Below, in pieces: positions 30,501-34,369 of a DNA stretch of 64,000 nt; the first letter of the stretch is position 1; each line of letters starts with the position of its first letter. The notes below the pieces were generated by a model. That model had not been told where the DNA came from and ran no database searches. It was given only the letters and a program-made list of their open reading frames with translations. Origin of the DNA: Pseudoalteromonas sp. MM1 (lineage in GTDB: Bacteria > Pseudomonadota > Gammaproteobacteria > Enterobacterales > Alteromonadaceae); the NCBI RefSeq assembly GCF_030296835.1, contig NZ_AP027922.1, forward strand, positions 2,914,001 to 2,978,000, given 5' to 3'. A program made the position numbers and the translations under genes.

Positions 30501-32711
30501 CAAAGAGTCAGTAACTTGGGCTAAATTGCCTGCATCATCAATAACACTTGCTGCGGCAGTAATTTCACCATCTGCTAATGTTGAAATATCGACACCTGAT
30601 AGCTCATAGTTCCCATTTTCAACAATTGCGGTAACAACCACTTCATTGCCTAATGAGTCTGTAAATACGATGGTAACTTCTTGGCCATCCTCTACACCAT
30701 TTACTAAGCCGCTGAGCGAAATGTCGGTATTTTCAGAGCTGCCATTTATAATGCCATCTTCGGTTTTGTCGATACTAAGGGTTAACGTGCTTTGTGTGTC
30801 TTTTGAAAAAGTAACCTCTTGAGTGGCCTCATTGCCAGCGGCATCAAAAATGCTTATTTGCGCTGAAATTTCGCCATCTGCTAACGATTCAATATCGCCG
30901 CTAATTTGCCAGTTGCCATCAGCATCAACCTCTGTTGTTACAACTACTTGCTGATTATTACTATCCGTAAAAGTAACAGTAACTAATTGGCCTGGCTCAA
31001 TATCTGTAACCGAACCACTAAGTTGTACATTACTTTGCTCGGCGCTATTAATAACCCCGTCAATATCTTGTGTTACTAAGCTTGCAGCAACTGAGCTGTC
31101 ATATTGTGCTTCATCACTAGCGCTTGCTGGGTTTCCTGAAATATCTTGAGCAGTTGCATTTGCGCTAATAGTGCCATCATTTAAAGATGAAATATCAACG
31201 CCGGTTATTTCGTAACTTCCATTAACAACAATTGCCGTTAATGTAATTGGAGGGTTAATACCGTCGCTTAATACAACAGTAACTGTTTGGCCATCTTCAA
31301 TACCGGTTACTGCACCTCGAACCGTCACGTTACTTTGTTCTTCACTGTTTATAACACCATCTTGTGTTGAGTCTATCTCGACGGTGAGCTGTGCGGTTTT
31401 ATCATGTGAAATTACTTGGGAAGCCGTATTCTCATTACCTAATAAGTCTTGTGCTTGTGCTGTTGCTGTGATCTCCCCATCACTTAACGAAGAAATATCA
31501 ACTTCTAGTTGGTACTGGCCATTTTCAACAACAGCCTCAACTGTCACTTCATTGCCATCAACATCTGTTAGGGTAACTGAAACTGTCTGACCGTCTTCAA
31601 TACCTTCAACTGTTCCGCTTACCTGCACTATGTTTTCTGAACTATTAATTACACCGTCTTCGGTTTCATTTACTTCAATTGTTATTATTGCAGTTGTATC
31701 TTTAGAGAAAGACTTTTGCGTTTGAGTATCATTACCCGCAATATCAATAGTGCTAACTTGTATAGTGTAATTTCCATCGGGTAAGTCAGCAAAAGGTTCA
31801 GGGCCAATACTCCACTGACCATTAGTAACCGTAGCCTCATACGTTGCAATGGGGTTACCTTGCGCATCAAAAATGGTTACTGTTACCAGCTGCCCATCTT
31901 GCACATCTACCACTTCACCCTCAAAATCAATAGGTTGATTTGTATTTAAGCCATCTTCAAAATCAATAAAAATATCTGCTTGAGTATCTTTTACTTTAGT
32001 TTCACTGGCTGCGTCATCTTCGTTACCACCAACAAGCGATACTGTTGCAGTAACTTCACCATCATTTAATGCCGTAATATCGATATTTATTACCGACCAA
32101 ACACCATCTTGAACTTCAGTTGTTACTATAATTTCATTGCCATCAGAGTCACTTAAAATTATTTGTACTATTGAACCATTAGGGACATTTTCAACGGTTC
32201 CAGAAAACTCCAAAGCCACGGCGTCATATTTATTGATAAAGATACCGTCACCACCAAGCTGGCCTACGGTGAAAATAGGATCAGGCGTAAACTCAAGGAA
32301 ATCAGGGTCTTCTTCCGCGGCATCTGCAACAGGAGTGGTTTCGTATCCAGATTCAGGAACAAGCTCTTGCCCTTGGCGAGCAATAAGTTGATAAGCCATT
32401 TGTGCATCATTGCCATCGTTTGATGATAAAGAAGCAATGCTACTCGTATTACTGCGAGCATCAAATGTACTATTTTGGCTTAAATCGGATACAAGTTGTG
32501 AAATAATATCTTGCGGAACAACAAGCTCTTTACTTGAATCAGCAAAAACCAACTCATCTCCCTCTAGGGAAATATCACTACTGTTTAATACAGGTAGATC
32601 AGTGAATTGCTCTGGTATAGAGTCTACCTTGACCCAATCTCCATTATCCATAACAACCCATACATCACTTAGTAGTTCGACAATAACAACAGCTTTACTT
32701 ATATTTTCCAA
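12582..32711 (-). CDS. Giant T1SS-exported Ig-like-repeat adhesin (LapA/BpfA type)
   Basis: 6709 residues, one uninterrupted frame. Start is TTG, supported by AGGAAA six bases upstream; the next in-frame Met (residue 21) has no such site. The first ~80 residues look like the N-terminal retention module of LapA-type adhesins, and a di-alanine at 131-132 (VADAAEED) is the only AA in that region resembling a LapG-type cut site. From ~150 to ~4190 it is a string of ~100-residue bacterial Ig-like domains with core pattern VING..E...V.VSGTV.DVEDGQ.VTV, then DG.W or GEY, then LNDGT(L/I)TA...SV.D.AGN. Residues ~4190-6640 hold T1SS-143-like, VCBS-like and cadherin-like D.DGSE repeats. The last ~45 residues are Ser/Gly/Asp-rich with no RTX nonapeptide. 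No cysteine was noticed. Role: cell-surface adhesion and biofilm formation. Confidence 0.92.
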   Translation of the reverse strand: MENISKAVVIVELLSDVWVVMDNGDWVKVDSIPEQFTDLPVLNSSDISLEGDELVFADSSKELVVPQDIISQLVSDLSQNSTFDARSNTSSIASLSSNDGNDAQMAYQLIARQGQELVPESGYETTPVADAAEEDPDFLEFTPDPIFTVGQLGGDGIFINKYDAVALEFSGTVENVPNGSIVQIILSDSDGNEIIVTTEVQDGVWSVINIDITALNDGEVTATVSLVGGNEDDAASETKVKDTQADIFIDFEDGLNTNQPIDFEGEVVDVQDGQLVTVTIFDAQGNPIATYEATVTNGQWSIGPEPFADLPDGNYTIQVSTIDIAGNDTQTQKSFSKDTTAIITIEVNETEDGVINSSENIVQVSGTVEGIEDGQTVSVTLTDVDGNEVTVEAVVENGQYQLEVDISSLSDGEITATAQAQDLLGNENTASQVISHDKTAQLTVEIDSTQDGVINSEEQSNVTVRGAVTGIEDGQTVTVVLSDGINPPITLTAIVVNGSYEITGVDISSLNDGTISANATAQDISGNPASASDEAQYDSSVAASLVTQDIDGVINSAEQSNVQLSGSVTDIEPGQLVTVTFTDSNNQQVVVTTEVDADGNWQISGDIESLADGEISAQISIFDAAGNEATQEVTFSKDTQSTLTLSIDKTEDGIINGSSENTDISLSGLVNGVEDGQEVTIVFTDSLGNEVVVTAIVENGNYELSGVDISTLADGEITAAASVIDDAGNLAQVTDSLVQDKTAQLTVDIEKTDDGVINGDGESAAIVVRGTVTDVEDGQTITVTISDGVNPPVEVEAIVQNGEYVTAPIDASALNDGTLTATASVSDLAGNPVSAQDSVELDNTAAITTSIDKTADDVINGSGESAAIVVRGTVADVEDGQTVTVIISDGTNQVETTALVQNGEYVTGPIDASALNDGTLTATASVSDLAGNPVTVQDSVELDNTAAITTSIDKTADSVINGNGESAAIVVRGTVTDVEDGQTVTVIISDGVNTPIEVQALVSNGEYVTDPIDASALNDGTLTATASVSDLAGNPVSAQDSVELDNTAAITTSIDKTADGVINGNGESAAIVVRGTVTDVEDGQTVTVIISDGTNQVETTALVQNGEYVTDPIDASALNDGTLTATASVSDVAGNPVTAEDTVELDNNAAITTSIDKTADGAINGNGESAAIVVRGTVTDVEDGQTVTVIISDGTNQVETTALVQNGEYVTDPIDASALSDGTLTATASASDLAGNPVSAQDSVELDNTAAITTSIDKTADGVINGNGESAAIVVRGTVTDVEDGQTVTVVISDGTNQVETTALVQNGEYVTDPIDASALNDGTLTATASVSDLAGNPVTAQDSVELDNTAAITTSIDKTADGVINGNGESAAIVVRGTVTDVEDGQTVTVIISDGTNQVETTALVQNGEYVTAPIDASALNDGTLTATASASDLAGNPVSAQDIVELDNTAAITTSIDKTADGVINGNGESAAIVVRGTVIDVEDGQTVTVVISDGVNQVETTALVQNGEYVTDPVDASALNDGTLTATASVSDLAGNPVSAQDSVELDNTTSLSINIDKTEDGVINGNGESAAIVVSGLVDDVEDGQVVTITISDGVNEPVEVFATVTNGEYVTAPIDASALNDGILTATANVSDKAGNPLSAQDTVELDNTAAITTSIDKTADSVINGNGESEALVVRGTVTDVEDGQTVTVIISDGTNQVETTALVQNGEYVTAPIDASALNDGTLTATASVSDLAGNPVNAQDSVELDNTAAITTSIDKTADGVINGNGESAAILVRGTVTDVEDGQTVVVIISDGTNQVETTALVQNGEYVTGPIDASALNDGTLTATASVSDIAGNPVTTSDTVDLDNIASIDVSLIDSDQVINNLEQNSVVIAGSTTDVEQGQDVTLTLTDSNNVSKVITVAVGDDGAWEVTTDQIADLAEGQINAVVAVTDSAGNPANSELTFTKDTLSSVTLNIAQTDDGVINGSTENSQITITGDVENIENGQAISVLVSDGVNPDIELNGTVVDGQYSFENVDISSLNNGTITATATVLDLAGNTATANDSVILDQLASVTVNIDDTDDGVINGNSENTVVSITGDVSNIENGQIVSVVVSDGTNTETFTAEVINGAYTITNADVSSLNDGTLTATATVTDVAGNTATSSDVAEHDKLASTTIVVAENDDVVNAAEQSNVIISGTVTDIEATREVTVTFSDGSNLVTATVDVDSSGNWEITPSDISTLTDGEITVSVSVFDNAGNEAVNSTTFNKDTQASTTLELADNVINAAEDEAVALNGKVDDVESTNNVTVTFTDQNGKTTAIENITLDIDGNWSVAAADISELADGEIIASVSVFDNAGNEAVNSASFTKDTQATTTLELADTLINAGEDEAVALSGKVDDVESTNQLTVTFTDINGTSATINNITLDSEGNWQVPAGDISELADGEITASVSVFDNAGNEAVNSVTFEKDTQATINVNVGNDAFINAQEQASAKIAGTISDVEPGQDVDVVLKDSNGEELLSATATVDEQGNWELNSSILRFLSDGDYTVDVSTQDIAGNVATSTLDFTKDTQASTTLVLDDTVINAAEDEAVSVSGVVDDVESTNSITVTFTDKDGTKVIVDNVTINDDGSWEVNNEDISSLADGDITVSVSVFDNAGNEAVNTANLTKDTVANVTVDIVDTDDSVINGNGENTNVTINGTAVGVEDGQTVTVTVTDGTNTKTFTALVTDEAYTITGADVSELNDGTLTATATVSDVAGNTATDTDTAIHDKTALTSIDVATGDDAVINTAEQNNVVVSGVIEEADANQRATVVFTDVNGDKVTVENVSINSEGEWAINATNISGLADGEITASVSALDVEGNLATNETTFTKDTAATVTVDINDTNDGVINGNGENVSVEITGTTTGVEDNQTVTVVVTDEAGNERSFEATVTNNTYTITGADLSGLNDGTLTATATVSDVAGNTATDTDTAIHDKTALTSIDVATGDDAVINTAEQNNVVVSGVIEEADANQRATVVFTDVNGDKVTVENVSINSEGEWAINATNISGLADGEITASVSALDVEGNLATNETTFTKDTAATVTVDINDTNDGVINGNGENESVEITGTTTGVEDNQTVTVVVTDEAGNERSFEATVTNNTYTITGADLSGLNDGTLTATATVSDVAGNTATDTDTAIHDKTALTSIDVATGDDAVINTAEQNNVVVSGVIEEADANQRATVVFTDVNGDKVTVENVSINSEGEWAINATNISGLADGEITASVSALDVEGNLATNETTFTKDTAATVTVDINDTNDGVINGNGENESVEITGTTTGVEDNQTVTVVVTDEAGNERSFEATVTNNTYTITGADLSGLNDGTLTATATVSDVAGNIATNTDTAIHDKTAATTIAMAAGDDVVNASEQTNVVVSGQVTDIEPTNTATVTFTDESGELVTINNVTINNDGSWEVNSADINTLADGTITATVSVLDNAGNQATNSTTFEKDTQASISIPSENNDLLINNAEKSAVVINGQSANIEEGKIVNITVSDGSASVTGQATILADGTWQSNSLDLTSLNEGALTVTATTADTAGNTANADLNIVKDTQSAVTVNVGDDAVINNAEQSTAKVAGTVTDVEANQSVAIIIKDSDGSTVFNGTASVDNAGNWELDSSILNALSDGDYTVDVSTQDIAGNVATSTLDFTKDTQASTTLVLDDTVINAAEDEAVSVSGVVDDVESTNSITVTFTDKDGTKVIVDNVTINDDGSWEVNNEDISSLADGDITVSVSVFDNAGNEAVNTANLTKDTVANVTVDIVDTDDSVINGNGENTNVTINGTAVGVEDGQTVTVTVTDGTNTKTFTALVTDEAYTITGADVSELNDGTLTATATVSDVAGNTATDTDTAIHDKTALTSIDVATGDDAVINTAEQNNVVVSGVIEEADANQRATVVFTDVNGDKVTVENVSINSEGEWAINATNISGLADGEITASVSALDVEGNLATNETTFTKDTAATVTVDINDTNDGVINGNGENVSVEITGTTTGVEDNQTVTVVVTDEAGNERSFEATVTNNTYTITGADLSGLNDGTLTATATVSDVAGNTATDTDTAIHDKTALTSIDVATGDDAVINTAEQNNVVVSGVIEEADANQRATVVFTDVNGDKVTVENVSINSEGEWAINATNISGLADGEITASVSALDVEGNLATNETTFTKDTTINIDIDTGENGINSRAFKAGEVTTLNGTTDAEPGSTVTLTIFDGTTSEVVTAAVANGGTWNVNGIDISELDDTQQWTITATVTDSAGNAAQDVAPTLDALDSQTLNESNTANGGTSSATSSIEIDNADLTLSTNQSGLEGLTVDGSPVSVTLANDGLSLEVKDSQGNLVLSVSLVGGELTTTLHAPIDHESESLLTDIFVDALQTDADGTTELVVVPTAVTITDSAPQSSDDSFTVTEADTDAGRVSTGSLVTNDSVVEGAPTVTSVTFNGTDYDVTTSTPATIVTDEGTLTVNSDGTWSFNALDNRDSTPSPQFTIEYTIEDRDGVGSSSSTATFTVQDGSAGSFTEQAATYTESDYGVTTTNNKSFAVVAGSDALVADSITFDDTIANLNALNLTSAGVAITFALSEDGKTITGSANGNEVIRFSVSATQDANGKDLDARVQTTVSLPLDNPDGENIDFALSVNGEDSDGTAISGAGNVTITVKDGTGPQLANIDSANLDESGLASGSDTFNGTLDTVIGSDSFSSLTFAVTGSQPALTSGGEDIQYTLSEDGLTLTAHTGDINNPVFIATLPEITNSTSSQENLQYTIELIRPIDNNGNSSFNLAIELQDQDGDIDEENITVNVTDSANATQTSPTFNVAESPETGSTGQSDTQSITITAGGEAVKSLSMNVASGDAVLDSNGNALTQNGEPITWRVNEDGTANGVVNGVTVFTVTLPTDVDVAAGTSESYNIAFEIAGAIDHLDSQEATLAINVPLVSTDADGTREQSVLAVNVEDGQSPSVTTSGDSAPAVDEEGLRNNDSIKTEGNISVTSGSDEVVEVKLADGFSFSGYTSSGEDVTLSNTADDDGWYLATAPTGENGAAETIFRVKFNADGTFEYEQFKALDHEAGNGENTLDVTIDLVAVDADGDISNSQSVVIATVTDDIPSLPGASKALIEGETVTIDLLANLEGGADGATVTSITYNNVVRNVGDTFALNDGDEDYGTATINSDGSVTITTTTFGSSANDFVDTITYVVTDADGDTATADLSLTTSDDIGEMTTTATDANEDGSSTITVTVNPGDIDQNETVTQIRIEESSLQGGKLLLNGSELTATDGYYVLSGSQLSIDANGVATINGALTFEPLGDSSNQTQTVNLTIDATVTTDNGNREYNATQAVSVISEADTPDWDNTNDYSYTTAEDTEAAINIGATLQDTDGSETLTYIINNIQEGLIVTANGRTLSNGDEITAAEAQSLTVVGEEHVAGTFTFDITAIATEAENNDSASSSTQTVTVEITPVADEPRLFVRNQTVDEDALTPAIDLFSGLLVDQDGSETLSFEVILPEGFELVDENGDVLTQDADGNWLVSDVELQAGNIFLKQKEDASRATDATFDITVTAIATETSTGEEARTEPDTLQLTVIGKIDPPELDEENSNDNWTFTTVDENNFTLKNTQGTEDTNLRLDFLIVTSDVDQSEAISLVISDLPDSVMLVDVNGDPANLSIVGTDANGKPMYSLTAAEMENYYLAPVDDFSGEVNFNIKVVPTEADGDTADYNIAVTTNFNPTIDNNTQSLSTTSEGNEDTRIALNFNPDLIDSDGSETITGAVITAIPANTTLYVDGEVVNVGSGFDLADLINAEYPTLEDVLASDRVRLLPDEDFSGTLTVDVLYTVTDTSNVGSVSEDISSQVTVTVNGQVDTQSSAERDNSGAVTRLEATDETITSSSRTLSLSGAVSFTEEDVDGSEVITHIEIILPDDVNIEVLHPNGAYPDGSGRWIIPIDAGTSDSVTDVINDLLADVTLEAQNSTGDIDVTVKARVADGSHAVLLSDNFTVNFTVEGDGSTSEASEVGQLQISVVDAVEDEAVDFTGHINTSLTDDENDTVTVYINADSLPEGLIIEGDGVIAIPGDDGEVAEYIIPEESLGNLSFTSAGDDYSGQLIIPVTIIAVDNDSGDEYIDDTQSLEIDITPVADGGEFSAAINKIKEDNRTTALGLTLALTDLNQVDDEANPEQNGGVEEVDFSQPIIITLPDGVGLYDPNNMFTDNGDNTYTYNGTEAEFATALASIGVEPIEDQSGTDIDIQITATIVDTAQLSTGTATDTTQVTNTISIAVEAVTDEAVLTVADAQGSEDADIALTGLSALLKDDDGSETISITISGVPKDAVLKDADGNLLVNNGKDGGTFNGEDTTSWTVTAEQLAGLIIVPPLDFSGEFELTLNALTQDESPGEIVQTSASFMVVVNPEADALDFSKKPFESYDGQEDDTLTIDLEAFSEEADGTETIQLTVNIAADSDSSALEYIDGKASITVGTETVFFTSDGNGGFSATITSDSNSIENFDFNAGGLAFGTLNMSVDVATVDSAQINGETVTSVGETQSSEFIIELEPQADAPVWTAANDVTSNSTNNIALNLDVDLQNPAADETGYIEITGLPDGYNFNVGEKVGDTWTVDITDIEALEIVDADAGDSFTLTLNAFSTLNGETQQAPTEEVDVTISASASNTSSSSGAQAQSFSEDSSGGDTAFAQSMNESLDGDQNV
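20149..21756 (-). repeat. Segmental duplication copy 1 inside the adhesin gene
   Basis: This 1.6-kb block reappears 3357 bp away at 23506-25113 with no difference I can see. The edges are sharp: sequences diverge immediately left of GTGTCTTTAG and around 21757/25114. A single-base variant (A at 20695 and 24052) is shared by both blocks but not by the intervening 615-bp copies, so the block was copied as a unit. Length is a multiple of three and the frame is kept. Confidence 0.9.
22891..25113 (-). repeat. Tandem 615-bp (205-residue, two-Ig-domain) modules plus segmental duplication copy 2
   Basis: Copies of a 615-bp module begin at 22891, 23506 and 24121, exactly 615 bp apart; two more begin at 20149 and 20764, again 615 bp apart. 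The copies are almost identical at DNA level, differing for example by one base that changes GENES to GENVS in the protein. Such identity points to very recent expansion or ongoing gene conversion. Each module encodes two alternating Ig-like domain types. Confidence 0.9.
27150..30480 (-). repeat. Array of about ten 303-306-bp units (101-102 residues each) in the adhesin gene
   Basis: The landmark ATCAATGCTGGTTGTAAT and its close variants recur mostly every 303 or 306 bp. Each unit encodes one Ig-like domain of the form TSIDKTADGVINGNGES...DVEDGQTVTV...NGEYVTDPIDASALNDGT. Units are roughly 90% or more alike and one (near 28030) is a divergent variant. It corresponds to residues ~745-1855. The array is distinct in sequence from the 615-bp modules, so two separate expansion events are recorded in one gene. 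Confidence 0.88.
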
Positions 32712-32723
32712 AGTGAATTTCCT
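32709..32723 (-). promoter_or_regulatory. Ribosome binding site and TTG start of the giant adhesin
   Basis: On the coding strand AGGAAA (32723 to 32718) stands six bases before TTG (32711 to 32709), followed by GAAAATATAAGT. The site decides the start, since no ATG with a ribosome site lies nearby. A TTG start lowers initiation, which may be relevant for so long a protein. Confidence 0.75.
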
Positions 32724-33055
32724 AAATAGTTAATGAGAGTAAATAGCGGCTTAGCCAAAAGGTAGTTCTAATTGTTACAAAACCCAGTCAATGATACAAA
32801 AAAATAACATCTATCAGTACCTTTTTATTGGATTTTGTCATATTTAATTTCATAATGTAGTTCTTATTTATAATATAATAGCAATCTTTCAATACAAAAC
32901 AACTAGGTAAATGTAACTAATATATATTACGTAATACGTGAGGGATTGGATTCAATTCAATAAATTTTTTTAATTGTAAATTTATATGTTCGCAATTTTC
33001 TTGGGAATAAATTAACATCCATAAAGGTAGTTTCATATCAAAATTAGTCAAGAAA
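32712..33055. other. AT-rich divergent intergenic region, adhesin operon / DUF3754 gene
   Basis: This 344-bp stretch is the only long gene-free region in the window and must carry the promoter of the 25-kb adhesin operon as well as that of the rightward DUF3754 gene. It is very AT-rich with several TATAAT-like hexamers (for example near 32870-32880), so no single promoter can be chosen with confidence. I see no clear operator palindrome or riboswitch fold. A 68-codon leftward frame at 32917-33123 is unsupported. Confidence 0.6.
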
Positions 33056-34291
33056 ATGCAAAGTGCACGTTTTATTCCCTTTAGAAAACAAGATATTATT
33101 AATATGTGCAGCGCTGAGCTCACTAATAGCTCAGAGCAAACATCGTTTATACAATTTTGTGATTTATTAGCAAGCCTTATCCATTACGATTACCACGCAA
33201 CACTTGAATCGCTTAAAAATAACTACGCCCCCTTTGATCCTAATAGCGATACGCGCTCTTTAGCGCCGGTTTCAAATGTTCAAAAAGCGCAGTGCCAACG
33301 TGATTTTGCAAAAGATTTTGCTAAGGTTTTAAACGCCGCTAACTTTGAAGTAATAACCAATCAAGACTTACAAGATGCACTAAACGAAGAGTCACTTTTT
33401 AAAGTACGCCTTGAGGTAGAGTTTGATGACTTTGAAGAAGTGGTTTTTTATCGCCGTGGCGAGTCGCAGCTCACTGAAACCATAACCAGCTTTTGGGGGC
33501 TTCGTAAAAAGCCACTGCACTTTACAAATTACGACCGCGTTGCGGTGTTTATTCGTTTTAAAGACAAAGCCCACTTTGACGCTAAAAATAAAACACCTTT
33601 AGGGTTTGAGCCAAGCTCGACCATAGTTAAGCTGTTTCAAAATGTACCCAAAGCCGACCTTGAAATGCTATTTCCTAATAGCGAAGTACGTATGCGCCCT
33701 ATTGATAAAGTGATTATTGGCTCATCCGCTTTAATTGGCGGCGCCGTGGTTTTAATTACAAAGCTTGGCGCATCAATTTTATTATTATTTGCTTTGTTTG
33801 CCTTTTGGGGTGGCTTTAGAAGTGAAGCCGTAGAAATGACCCAGCAACACTTTATTACCTTTGCTATTGGCATGGGAGTATTTGGCAGCTTTATTTTTAA
33901 AGAGTGGAGTAAATTTAAAAACCGTAAAATTAAATTTATGAAAGCGCTAAGCGATAACCTTTACTTTAAAAACCTTGATAACAATGCGGGTGTTTTTCAT
34001 ACCCTTATAGATGCCGCCGAAGAAGAAGACATAAAAGAAGCCCTGCTTGCCTATACGTTTTTACTAAAATCTAAAAATGGCCTAAGCGCACAAATGCTTG
34101 ATGAACAAATAGAGGCGTGGTTTAAAACAAAGTATAAATGCGAACTCGACTTTGAAATTAGCGATGCACTTGAAAAACTCTCTCGGATGAATTTAGTAAC
34201 CTGCACTAACGATGTGTATAGCGCAATAGACTTAGATCAGGCAAAAACTATTTTGGATGAGCGCTGGGATAACCTGTTTCAATATTATTAA
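33056..34291 (+). CDS. DUF3754/TMEM143-family membrane protein
   Basis: 411 residues. The N-terminal ~200 residues are soluble (MQSARFIPFRKQDI..., with FYRRGESQLTETITSFWGLRKKPLHFTNYDRVAVFIRF typical of the TMEM143/DUF3754 family). Two membrane helices follow at about 219-240 and 262-280, then a C-terminal soluble region of ~130 residues. The family occurs in bacteria and mitochondria and has no established activity. The gene is single, divergent from the adhesin operon and convergent with the metal efflux operon. The start has only a weak AAGAAA site. No link to adhesion is shown by sequence. Confidence 0.75.
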   Translation: MQSARFIPFRKQDIINMCSAELTNSSEQTSFIQFCDLLASLIHYDYHATLESLKNNYAPFDPNSDTRSLAPVSNVQKAQCQRDFAKDFAKVLNAANFEVITNQDLQDALNEESLFKVRLEVEFDDFEEVVFYRRGESQLTETITSFWGLRKKPLHFTNYDRVAVFIRFKDKAHFDAKNKTPLGFEPSSTIVKLFQNVPKADLEMLFPNSEVRMRPIDKVIIGSSALIGGAVVLITKLGASILLLFALFAFWGGFRSEAVEMTQQHFITFAIGMGVFGSFIFKEWSKFKNRKIKFMKALSDNLYFKNLDNNAGVFHTLIDAAEEEDIKEALLAYTFLLKSKNGLSAQMLDEQIEAWFKTKYKCELDFEISDALEKLSRMNLVTCTNDVYSAIDLDQAKTILDERWDNLFQYY

Positions 34292-34314
34292 TGTGCAAAG
34301 TTTACTTAACAACA

Positions 34315-34344
34315 AAAAAGCAGCTGTAATTACAGCTGCTTTTT
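34315..34344. terminator. Bidirectional terminator between DUF3754 gene and czcA-like gene
   Basis: A perfect 30-bp palindrome: AAAAAGCAGCTGTAA followed directly by its complement. It has A-tract and T-tract flanks on both sides, so it can act for both convergent transcripts. Confidence 0.88.
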
Positions 34345-34369
34345 ACGTTACTTAACAAAGTACAATTAG

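Noticed and set aside
32917..33123. 68-codon leftward frame in the adhesin/DUF3754 intergenic region
   Set aside because: No ribosome site, overlaps the start of the DUF3754 gene, composition matches AT-rich non-coding DNA.
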